Shown here: positions 55,240 through 64,000 of the stretch, one piece after another
Numbering within the stretch: position 1 is the first letter of the stretch
Layout: each line of letters begins with the position of its first letter
DNA from: Anastrepha obliqua
Lineage: Eukaryota > Arthropoda > Insecta > Diptera > Tephritidae
Assembly: GCF_027943255.1 (NCBI RefSeq)
Contig: NC_072893.1
Span: 30,836,001 to 30,900,000, forward strand
DNA length: 64,000 nucleotides
Direction of reading: 5' to 3'
The notes under the pieces: model-generated
The model's input: the letters and a program-made list of their open reading frames with translations, nothing else
The model's database searches: none
What the model was told of the DNA's origin: nothing
Translations under genes and position numbers: made by a program

Positions 55240-55860
55240 TAAAGTAAATACTGCTTAAGAAGTTCTTTGGTGGAATAATGGCCTAGATCAACTGAGGACC
55301 ACTATTCGCAGGTCTCAACATTGGTCAAAAAGAATACTAGCCAAGTCCGAATACAAACGCGTTCTAACTCTTTACAATGAGGAAATTGGGAAAGGGAAAC
55401 GTAAAAGTTTCAGAAGTTTCCATCAAAACAACGAGGTTTCTAGACTCTATGAAGTGCTAGCTAAGGAGAGTAGTATACTCTTATAGGAGGGCAATCTACC
55501 GGGCTTATCGCAATTAAAATCAATAATAGGTAGCTTCAATCTAAGCCGATTTAAAGATTGTATGGCATTAAAAAATAATAACTTAATTAGAATTATCACA
55601 GGAATTCTAACAGGGCATTGCAGGTTAAATTATCATCTTAGTAACCTGGGTATACTTATATACTTCAATGAAACTTGCAAAGTATGCAGGCAGGAAGACG
55701 AGAGATTGGTAGCACAAACTCCTGGGTGAACATATTTTACCAGAGGCTAAAATAAAACTTAATAAAATAGGACAAATACTAAAATTTATTGAAGAAACTG
55801 GGCACAGAAAAATATTCTGAATCCAAGAACAGGGCATACTAGAACTTTCAGGTGTAAGTG
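55240..55860 (+). pseudogene. internally deleted I-type LINE (linker joined to Cys tail)
   Basis: Plus reading starts ESLRWWNNGLDQLRTTIRRS, VLTLYNEEIGKGKRKSFRSF and LYEVLAKE (55255-55480), the linker between endonuclease and RT. After one stop it gives LPGLSQLKSIIGSFNLSRFK, NLIRIITGILTGHCRLNYHL and NLGILIYFNETCKVCRQEDE (55497-55700), the post-RNase H tail. All of RT and RNase H (about 700 residues) is missing between two otherwise readable ends. Confidence 0.75.
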
Positions 55861-56455
55861 CTAAATCTCCTTAACATAATGAGAGGAACAGTCAAGCCCG
55901 TCAGATAGGTTGGACATGTTGTTTTTCACCTGAATACTCCTTAGAAGAGCATAGAGCCTCTATGCGGCTTCTCAAACGTACGCGGTTAGATGCTATCGTC
56001 TTAGCATTGACACAGCTTTTTTATGGGGGATAAGCTATGCAGGATGGATCTTTTCCAGGAGTTCTTTGGCCGACCGTGGTTTTTGCTTCCATGAGGACTC
56101 AAATCTATGGCCATTCTTGTGATGCTTGGAGGCTGCACATATCTGGCATATCTACTGTTAATAGTTCTTTAGTATCCAAAAAACGTGCACGCTTGCCATC
56201 AACAGGCGCTGAATAGTTGGGGACTGATTACATTTTTACCTAATTCATATTATATTTTTTGTAAAAATATTTCATCATTATTTTTGTTATAAAAATTGAG
56301 CTTGTTTGCTTTATAAATTTGTAATAAGGGAACTTCAGGAACATTCTTTAAGTATTTAATCTTAAACATTTTTTTAGGGTAGTGGAATTTTAGTAGTGGA
56401 TTATTTATCAGCACCTATGGTAAATTGGTAATGGTAATGATTGTACGGGTTAAGC
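55861..56455. other. unassigned stretch
   Basis: I see no gene. Parts near 55880-56160 may be old 3' UTR, but I have no match. Confidence 0.45.
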
Positions 56456-56459
56456 TAAG

Positions 56460-57310
56460 GCCTTTATGTACTGCGACCGGAATGATCTATTATGCGCCCC
56501 TAATTACTTAATTATAATTATTTAGTATACCGAGGAATCGAACCAGCTCCTTAGGAGGGGGCAATTGTAGGTCTTCTTCCTCTAGTAGGTACGAGCCCAG
56601 GATTCTGTGTCTCCTGTGGCCTAATGCCTCACACTTGGTGATTAAGTGTTCCGTAGACTCCTCTTCATCATAGGAGAACCTGCAAAATCTAGATAATTCT
56701 ATTGTGTTAAGGTGGCAAAAATGACCTGTAAGGCAAAATGACCTGTAAGCGCTCCACAGAATAGTCTGAGGCCATTTTTATCTAAGGTTAGAAGAGATTT
56801 TGCTCTGTTGGCATAGAAGTTCAAAAACTTTTTGGAGTGATTTAGGCCGCTTGTACCGTTCCAGTGTTCCCTGATTTTAGTTTAGATCCATTTTTTTGGT
56901 TTCCTGTTTTATATTATTTTTGTTAAAGCAGAAAAATGGGGTTGGTCCAATAAATAGCCCTTCTGCCCCTTTTTTGGCATAAAAGTCTCCCTTCTCGTTT
57001 CCTTCGTGTCTCTCATGTCCTGGTACCCAAATCAGTGAGACGTGATTATGAGTGGCCAGTTTGTTGAGTGCATTGTTACACTCTATTAGGACTTTTGGCT
57101 TGGATGTGAAGCTATTCAAGGCTTTGAGAACCGATTAACTGTCCGAAAGTATTTAAATTTTTACTTTCTCGAACCCTCCTTTGGATATGATTTCCACTGT
57201 TTCCATTTTGACGAAGAGCTCCGCATGGAAGATCGTGGTAATCAGCACCTATATTTGTATACGACTTTTTGCAGGGCTTTCCAAGATATGTCCCTGAGTC
57301 TGAAGCAAAA
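56460..57310 (-). pseudogene. I/LOA-type LINE family B-like, RNase H to 3' end
   Basis: Minus frames give a degraded FQAELFVKMETVEIISKGGF (second acid), FESKNLNTFGQLI for ILSDSQAVLKAL, and the open frame 57119-56877: NSFTSKPKVLIECNNALNKL, HNHVSLIWVPGHERHEGNEK, GDFYAKKGAEGLFIGPTPFF. ADDLA reads GDFYA. Further down, FCRFSYDEEESTEHLITKCE, ALGHRRHRILG and a 3' end with AAAGGCC lie near 56464. Wording matches 22539-24163 more than family A, though it is more decayed. Confidence 0.75.
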
Positions 57311-57579
57311 TAAATTATATCTTTGAGGAAAAAACATCGATATATCACATTTTAAGTGTTGAATTTTAAATGCTGAAAGAAATGACGCAAATACTGAAGA
57401 TATGACGCAAAATTTAGAAAACGCGGCTCCTATCTATCGGCAAAAAAATATCTGATTTGCTTTCCAAACGAAAAACTTTCTTAGCAAAAGTTTTATGATT
57501 TTTGGCGCGCTTTAATTTGCTGATATTTGGGGTGGTAGGAAATGAGAGCTGATCAGTAAGTAGCAGAACAGAGTACTTG

Positions 57580-57706
57580 TTCCCACGACAGTCGGTTTTA
57601 CGTTACCGGAACGACCCGCATTTATATCCGGCCAAGGACTGTCACTCCAGCAGCATTCCCCGTATGTGTATGTGGAATGTTTATGCTGCTACAACAACAA
57701 CAACAG
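57580..57706 (+). repeat. retroposon 3' end with CAA tail
   Basis: The sequence ends TGCTGCTACAACAACAACAA (57687-57706), a CAA microsatellite tail after a GC-richer body (ACGACCCGCATTTATATCCG, GGCCAAGGACTGTCACTCC). I recall a repeat of this kind as common in tephritid flies, but its parent element is unknown to me. 57311-57579 shows nothing else. Confidence 0.5.
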
Positions 57707-57780
57707 TGTACTAGACACCAATGAACTTTGGAGCAAAGGAAAAGATCTTCCGAGGACAAAAAAAAATTAATATACTCTTA

Positions 57781-58250
57781 TAGCCTAGACAGACGGCGGC
57801 GTTAATCGGGATTAGAAGTTTAGTGTGACAGACGGTTGTTACGCGAATGAGTGAACAGCTGATTTGTTTATTTGATACTTTTGTCAGTGAAAAATGAATT
57901 GCAGACAACAAATATGGGTATTAGCCGCCCTGATACTAAGAAATAATTATTTATTTAAAAAAATCTCAAACTGTAATTTCTCAAACTGCTCCTAAATATT
58001 GAAACAATTAAAGAAATTTCGTACGTGTTAGTACAAACTAGCATCCAGTGTTTTTTTAAAGGTTTCATTATCCATTCACAATAAATATTAACTGTTATTT
58101 TGGGCCAATGTTGCCATGGAATATTCCCCTAATCCGCTTATATTATGAGAATCACGTCTAGTTATCAATCCGCAATATTTGCATTTAATTCCTGAGATAA
58201 TTCCGAATTAAGTTGTTAATCCCGATTAACGCCATCGCCTGTCTAAGCTA
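57781..58250. mobile_element. 470-bp MITE with TA target duplication
   Basis: Inverted ends TAGCCTAGACAGACGGCGGC and, reverse complemented, TAGCTTAGACAGGCGATGGC continue through GTTAATCGGGATTA on both sides. TA flanks it at 57779-57780 and 58251-58252. The interior has no transposase. TA targets fit Tc1/mariner-type movement, but the termini match no other element in the window. Confidence 0.85.
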
Positions 58251-58360
58251 TAAAAACCGACTATCAACGCAGAAAATATGACGAAAAATGCAAAATTTTT
58301 CTTGTAAGTTGGTATAGTCTAGACATATATATGTGTGTGTATATATATATATATACATAC

Positions 58361-58997
58361 TAGGCCGGGTCGATTTGTGGAGAGGCAAAAAAATCGCCCA
58401 TTGCTCTGTGAAAATCATATTCTAGGGATCAAAATAAGAAATTTTGCCGAAGGAACCATACCTCTAAAACGAATTCTGATGTCCCCCAATTTGGGTCGAA
58501 CTTTTTAATATAGTTTCTTTTGTATAACTCACTTAAATTATTTTTTTCATTTACATATGTTCTGACTAAATAAACTTCTTAAGAGAAAAAATAGATATTA
58601 TTATTATAAATAAATAATAAATATTATTATAAATAAATAAAAATAAAGAAAAAACATAGCCATTTAGATGATCTTTTCATGTAAAGGCCAAAAATGGTGA
58701 TATTTTGAAATGACTGTTTGGGGAACCCCCCAGGGGAGTTCCAGGGGGTGTGCCACTGGCATGGGGGGATCGGCTGTCCGAAGTTAGTGGGGGTCGGTCA
58801 AACATTTGGACTCGATTGGATCACTCTTAATGGGTCAAAGTGGGATTTTTCAAAATTTCAACCCAAAAGTTCGACCCAAATTGGGGGACATCAGAATTCG
58901 TTTTAGAGGTATAGTTCCTTCGCCAAAGTTTCTTATTTTGATCCCTAGAATACCATTTTCACAGAGTAATGAGCGATTTTCAAATCGACCCGCTCTA
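58361..58997. mobile_element. short fold-back DNA element (8-bp TSD), copy 2
   Basis: Same termini as 4303-4763. Left TAGGCCGGGTCGATTTGTGG; right, reverse complemented, TAGAGCGGGTCGATTTGAAA. The flanking 8 bp are ATACATAC (58353-58360) and ATACATAT (58998-59005), one mismatch. Relative to copy 1 it carries about 164 extra AT-rich bases (58508-58671) and about 17 extra bases near 58851. Elsewhere the two copies are very similar. Confidence 0.88.
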
Positions 58998-60610
58998 ATA
59001 CATATATATACAGTCTAGTGCATATACAATATCATATTCCCCCTCTCATCTCGATTGTTTTAAAAAGTAAGATAACAAAAAAATTCTTATTGGGTCTATG
59101 TTCTGGCGCATACTTTGTTCAACTCACCACCCTTTTTCCATTTTATCCAGAAAAAAAAACAAAAATCAAATCGATAAACATTATCATTTTTAAGTGCACG
59201 TTCGACTAAACCACAACTATGTAATGTGACTGAGATTTTGTTGGATAGCAATGCGGGCGGAACTCAATCCATGCCACACCTCGTGCACACCGAATACATT
59301 GAAGAGAACTAAACTACTAAAATTTTTCGTTTACTGCTTTCATTCTTTTAGTATTATTATTTTTTTTATAGATTTCATTATTATAGCTACAAAGTGGCAC
59401 ATAGTTTGTTCATTCATAATTTGTTGAAACTTCATAAGCCACCAGGTGTAAAGGTAGCGGAGTGTCATGGACACTCAGACGCATTGCCGCCTACGCACAG
59501 AAAAATATACTAATGTGCACAAGCATTAACCCAAAAGGCCAACATTACCACCTATGAAATGGTAATTTCCTACTCACCAAGCGAGCTGTCCTTGTTCGCT
59601 CAGCACTCCTGGTTTGCCTGCTTAAGCCACACCATAGGTGCCTTCAAGAATGCTAGCCGAAGGTGTGGCGTCCGAAAAATATCTACTTTGTGTCCATCAG
59701 ACATAGTTGGCTGCCCCGCATGACCGACGGTGCTCTGGTGTTCGAACTACAGCAGGTGAAACGTAAGCGAATAGCAACAAGAAATTATCATTATGAAAAT
59801 GTTAATGTGTCAGCAGTGAAGTGCCCTTACAGAGCCACGTACATACATATGCATAGTACATACACGCAGCAGATGGTGACGGCGGACATGGCTTTAAAAG
59901 TTAAATTAATTGGATTTTTTGTGAAGCACTGAAAACCAAAAAAAAAAAACACAAAAACGTTTTAGAAAATTGGGAGAGTAAGTAAGTGAGAAATACAGCA
60001 AATGGATACACATTTGAAAGTGAGTGGCAGTGGGGCAACTAAGCAATAGGTCATGGCAGCATGAAGACATCAAAATGAATGAAGCAACAACAATGAAAAG
60101 GCGTGAATGGTAATTCAATTCTGCTAATTACGCATTGACAGTGGAGTTGGCTGAATAATTTTACATACGAAAGTTTCATTACCGCCGATAACTAAGAGCA
60201 AAATTGCTAGTTAATGGCTTTGGAGTGAGTGGCGCTGCAGCTGACCATTGGCGAAAACACGAGTATGCGGGTATCTCATGTAATTATATATGCAATTGCG
60301 GTAAAATAAATGGCAAAAGTTTTATAGCAAAGAGGTGTATGGAAAAAGTTTCCGCGTAGGCGAATAGTGTACACGCAGATGCATTTGCAGATTAAAACAA
60401 TGAAAGTTTTATGATTAAATTACAAATTCACTTTCGAATGCCGGATGACGGAAAATGTGGACTAATGCAGTGGAAAATTTTGTAAAATTAAAATGTTTTA
60501 CCAATTCTTTGGAATGGTAGCAGAAAAAACACCAGTAATAAAGCTTTTTACATTAAATGATATTTGTTATAAAAGGAGAAGGCAACATTGGCAATTATTG
60601 GGCACAGTTT
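58998..60610. other. unassigned stretch
   Basis: 1.6 kb with no recognised gene or element. The 89-codon frame at 59663-59932 has no motif. Confidence 0.5.
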
Positions 60611-60611
60611 T

Positions 60612-60930
60612 CTTCTTTTTCTTGATTTGAGCGACAACCGCTTATGCCATTTTGGACAAGTTTTACAAAGCGCGCCAGTCGTTTTTTTCTCATGCTAACT
60701 GGCGCCAGTTGGACACACCAAGTGAAGCCAATTCCTTCTCCATCTGATCTTTTCAACGCAGTGGAGGCCCTCTTCTTCCTCTGCTACCATCAGCCGGTAC
60801 TGCATCGACAACTTTCAGAGCCGATGCGTTTGCATCCATTTGGCCGACATGACACAGCCAACTTAGCCGCTGGACTTTTAATCGCTGCGCTATGTCTATA
60901 GGGCCATAAAGCCATACAGGGCCATACAGG
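60612..60930 (-). pseudogene. RTE-like LINE 3' end
   Basis: The minus frame 60983-60753 gives IDIAQRLKVQRLSWLCHVGQ, MDANASALKVVDAVPADGSR then GRRGPPLR. Shifted, WRQLA and REKNDWRAL-like text and the terminus CTTCTTTTTCTTGATTTGAG follow at 60612. Near 60890-60945 a GGCCATA motif is repeated three times, which breaks the frame. Confidence 0.8.
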
Positions 60931-61067
60931 CTGGGTCCCAGTCTAGGATGATATAAATGGAGAGGGCGACAGTCCTTTTTCACATTCTAATGGCAGATGG
61001 TTAACTCTGAAAGTTTTCTTATTTTTTTATTTCATTCGATAGAACGCTTTCTACTCTAAAAAACTAT

Positions 61068-61440
61068 GGGTTTTCCAAACAGGGGTGTTATTTTGATATT
61101 CAAACAAAAATTCTATGTTTTAATATAAATGGTCGGATGTTTATTTCATTATAAAGAGGAAGGTATGCCGTTAATAGTGGAAAATAACATCAGGCAAATG
61201 ACCACCACGACCACACTTATAGGACAATACTTTTCATGAAATTTTCCATAACCGAATTGCAAAGTGGCTGTCCTATGTCCTCGATAGCCTCACGAATTCC
61301 ATATTTGAGGTCTTGAATCGACCCTGGGATGTTGGCGGAGACCTTCTCTTTCACATAACCCCAAAGAAAAAAGTGACAAGGTGTTAAATCACAAGATCTC
61401 GGTGGCCAATTGTGATCACCTCTTTGATAACACGGCCCTT
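61068..61440 (-). pseudogene. mariner C-terminal fragment (13020 family)
   Basis: Minus reading gives RGDHNWPPRSCDLTPCHFFL, WGYVKEKVSANIPGSIQDLK, YGIREAIEDIGQPLCNSVME and NFMKSIVL (61440-61215). The left terminus GGGTTTTCCAAACAGGGGTG (61069) resembles the TIR at 13020. The copy breaks off at 61440. In LTPCHFFLWG the third catalytic Asp is His. Confidence 0.8.
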
Positions 61441-61672
61441 AACGAATAGGTCGGGGTGGTTCACGAAAAAAATCAGAAAATACATTTCTATGCTATAATC
61501 AAACTGAATAGGTATTCGTGTCTGTACATTGAAAATTTCTTCAAAAGGGAAGATAAAACATTGAAGCCATTTATATTATATAATTTTTGTCTATTTCTAT
61601 GTTCATATATTACATACATAACGTGAAGTAATAATTAAAGATAATTTATTATGATTAGTTTTTACCCTGTGC

Positions 61673-62518
61673 CAGCGATCCTGAGATTCTTTCCATTTCA
61701 ATTCAAGCGGACTATTCGGGATGTAGCTCAAATTTGTTGCTCTCTGGTCAAAATAATGAGACACGTATTTTTTGGTACGCCCGAAAAAATTTGTTTTCAA
61801 GATTTATCGGCAATTTTGTTTTTCGGCTCAAAATCGATTTTTATAAGAAAAAAAATTTTTTTAATGCTCATAACTTAGTCAAAAACGAATCGATTTTAAT
61901 GATTCTGGGTTCAAAATGATCGTCATTACTTACACAAGCGACTTCATATACAAACAACAGCAAAAAGGTAGTTGAAGTTTCTTTATTTTGCAAAAAACAA
62001 AAAGTGCGAAACGGGGTTTTTACTCAAAAATTTATTACTCAAAAACAACTCATTTTAGCTACTGGGCATTCATCTCAATTGAAGTTTAAGGTGTCCTCTT
62101 GATTTGGAAAAAGTTAAAAAAATACACCTTTTGAAATATTGAATTTCGAAAAAATTTCGCACTTTTTGTTTTTTTTTTGCAAAATAAAAAATTTTCAACA
62201 TTTTTTTTTGCTGATGTTTGTACATGAAGTCGCTTGTGCACGTAATGACGATCATTTTGAACCCAGAATCATTAAAATCGGTTCATTTTCGACTAAGTTA
62301 TGAGCGTTAAAAATTTTTTTTCTTATATAATTAAAAAAATCAATTTTGAGCCGAAAAACAAAATTGCCGATAAATCTTGAAAACAAATTTTTTCGGGCGT
62401 ACCAAAAAATACGTGTCTCATTATTTTGACCAGAGAGCAACATATTTGAGTTACATCGAAATCGAACAACATGTCCCGAATAGCCCGGTTGAGTTGAAAT
62501 GGAAAGCATCCTGAGCTG
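61673..62518. repeat. 846-bp palindromic (fold-back) element
   Basis: Two arms of about 345-365 bp (61673-62016 and 62153-62518) are inverted copies of each other, with a spacer of about 136 bp. Shared blocks in mirror order include TTTTTGGTACGCCCGAAAAA, GATTTATCGGCAATTTTGTT, GAATCATTAAAATCG-type and GATCGTCATTAC sequence. Small indels separate the arms. There is no transposase and no clear target duplication. The mirrored reading gives the same peptide on both strands, which is not a gene. Confidence 0.85.
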
Positions 62519-62559
62519 ATAAATCTACTAAACAAATGCTAAAGGAAAGTACTCCAAAG

Positions 62560-63055
62560 CATAGAAATATAACTTTTGCTAAAACATTTGCTTTCGCGTC
62601 CAAATTATAAGATTCCTTGGTGCACGAAAGAACTCAGACATCAGAAAAATTTGAAAAAAAAGTTTAAGCCAACAAAAGAAAACCGCTTTCATAATTTTTT
62701 TATCTTCCACAGAAATAAGTTTTGCAATTTTAATAAGTTTTTGTATAAAGAATACATTCACAAATTTGAGCTCAACATAAAAAGTAATCCGAGGAATTTT
62801 TGGCAATATACTAAATCGATTAAAAAGGCTTCCCGCATTCCTATTACTGTGTTTTGTAAGGATTTTACTGCGATGTCATTGATGCAGCGAATTTATTTGC
62901 TGATTTAAGTTTCAGAGTTCATCTAACTTCATGTCTTGGTATTCATTCGATTTTCCGTGATTGGATTTGATCTTATTTAATAAAGAGGAGCAGCACAGAA
63001 GTTATCGGTGGTGCTCGAAACAGTTTATTGCTACCTCTGGTGTATTTCAGGGAAG
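62560..63055 (+). pseudogene. Jockey/CR1-like LINE RT fragment
   Basis: The 110-codon frame 62576-62908 reads NYKIPWCTKELRHQKNLKKK, HRNKFCNFNKFLYKEYIHKF and NIKSNPRNFWQYTKSIKKAS, the linker and first RT part of Jockey-group LINEs (YPxWYTxELRxLKN..., NPRxFWxF). After a deletion near 62960, QKLSVVLETVYCYL-type shifted text encodes SKQFIATSGVFQGS (63016-63057), the RT SGVPQGS block with Phe for Pro. It is cut there by the following mariner. No RNase H. Confidence 0.8.
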
Positions 63056-63057
63056 TA

Positions 63058-64000
63058 CAGGGTGGCTGATGAATTTTGCTACATTAAGAAACTCAAATAA
63101 CTTTTTTTTAGTGTATGGAATTCATTTATTTTTTTTCAAGTTGAAGGTCATTAAATTTTATTAAATGTAGCTTAACTATATTAGTTTCAAAAATAATTGA
63201 ATATAAATGCCCCCCATGCTCGTTGACACAAGTGCGGCATCTTAGTAAAAAGTTGTTCATTGCTGCTTTGAGAGTTGCGACAGGAATAGCCGCAATTGTT
63301 GCCCGAATGGATTGTTTTAGTTCATCCAAATTTGTTGGCTTTGTTTTATAAACTTCTTGTTTACATAAACCCCACAAGAAAAAGTCAGGTGCAGTAAGGT
63401 CAGGCGACTTGGGGGGCCAACGAAATTCGGAGTTTCTTGAAATCAGTTTATTGGGAAATTTTCGTCGCAACTCTGTCATAACAGTCTGGGCTATGTGAGA
63501 CGTTGCCCCATCTTGTTGAAACCACACAGAGTTGAAAGAAATTCTCTTTCGGCGTAGTTCTGGATAGAAAAATTCTTTCAGCATTTTCAAATAACGGTCT
63601 CCAGTAACCGTAGACCATTTTCTTCAAAAAAATAAGGCCCGACAATACAGCGTGAAGAAACCGCACACCACACTGTCACGCGAAGAGGATGCAATTCCGT
63701 CTCGTGGAGTATCTGTCGGTTAGAAGTACTCCATATTCGACAATTTTGTTTGTTCACATTGCCGTTTAAATCGAAATGGGCCTCATCAGACATGAAAAGG
63801 CAGTTTAACATGTTTTGGTCTTCTTCCACCATTTGCAGGATCTTCTGGCAAAATTCCAAGCGAATCGGCAAGTCTGCTGCATTCAGTTTGTTAACCATTT
63901 GAATTTTGTAGGGAAATAAGTCTAAATCTTTGTGCATTATTGTTTGCAAAGACTGTCGGCTGACACCAAGTTGAGCAGATAAGCTTCTTGTTGAAACCCT
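63058..64000 (-). mobile_element. mariner, catalytic part readable, cut by window edge
   Basis: The left terminus is CAGGGTGGCTGATGAATTTT after TA at 63056-63057. On the minus strand frame 63949-63587 reads MHKDLDLFPYKIQMVNKLNA, MSDEAHFDLNGNVNKQNCRI (first Asp), WSTSNRQI, LRVTVWCAVSSRCIVGPYFF. A frameshift near 63588 leads to frame 63590-63126: FFYPELRRKRISFNSVWFQQ, DGATSHIAQTVMTELRRKFP (second acid), RWPPKSPDLTAPDFFLWGLC (third). All catalytic positions remain; one frameshift. The N-terminal HTH lies beyond the window. Confidence 0.9.

Noticed and set aside
61651..61919. Peptide repeated at 61.7 and 62.4 kb as a conserved gene pair
   Set aside because: The same peptide arises because the two arms of a palindrome mirror each other. 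It is not coding.
1..64000. CRISPR arrays, operons, ribosome binding sites, riboswitches
   Set aside because: The DNA is clearly from an insect, with eukaryotic elements throughout. No bacterial-type features are expected and none were seen.

Overview
The window is non-coding insect DNA and holds no gene I can assign confidently to the host. It is a graveyard of transposable elements: LINEs (RNase H-bearing I/LOA-type, RTE-like, R1-like and one Jockey-like), DD34D and HTH-bearing Tc1/mariner elements, one pogo/Tigger-like element, piggyBac-type and 8-bp-TSD short inverted-repeat elements, and a tRNA-derived SINE. The element mix and the SINE point to a higher dipteran, most likely a tephritid fruit fly. 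That assignment is inference from recalled repeat families. The region could be a large intron, an intergenic desert or TE-rich chromatin near heterochromatin.

Layout. 1-9 kb: mariner remnant, a long I/LOA LINE remnant (minus), a fold-back element with an 8-bp target duplication, an RTE-like 3' end, an internally deleted HTH-mariner with both TIRs, and a SINE. 9-15 kb: mostly unassigned AT-rich DNA with small LINE/RTE pieces and a 508-bp mariner deletion derivative. 15-25 kb: dense LINE territory, including an RTE piece nested inside an RNase H gene (16.7 kb), a TTAA-flanked piggyBac-type element (17.7 kb), a SINE nested in a mariner (20.3 kb) and the best-preserved LINE frame (22.5-24.1 kb). 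25-31 kb: a pogo/Tigger-like element with a mariner inside it, and a 221-bp MITE. 31-41 kb: LINE 3' ends in both orientations, some carrying TTAGG-like tails, and a mariner that split a LINE at 37.97 kb. 41-47 kb: an orphan endonuclease-like fragment, a near-perfect inverted pair of tRNA-like units, RTE and R1 remnants and a 168-bp tandem repeat. 48-58 kb: more LINE A/B remnants, a second orphan endonuclease-like fragment, the best open mariner frame and a MITE. 58-64 kb: second fold-back copy, RTE and mariner remnants, an approximately 846-bp palindrome, and a Jockey-like RT gene cut at its SGVPQGS-type motif by a mariner that runs off the window end.

Almost every coding remnant carries stops, frameshifts or deletions, so the window records successive insertions rather than genes that work together. 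The most useful second-look items are the two hairpin-forming palindromes, the orphan endonuclease family with an SYH in place of SDH, the paired autonomous/non-autonomous mariner TIRs, and the nested insertions, which give relative ages.
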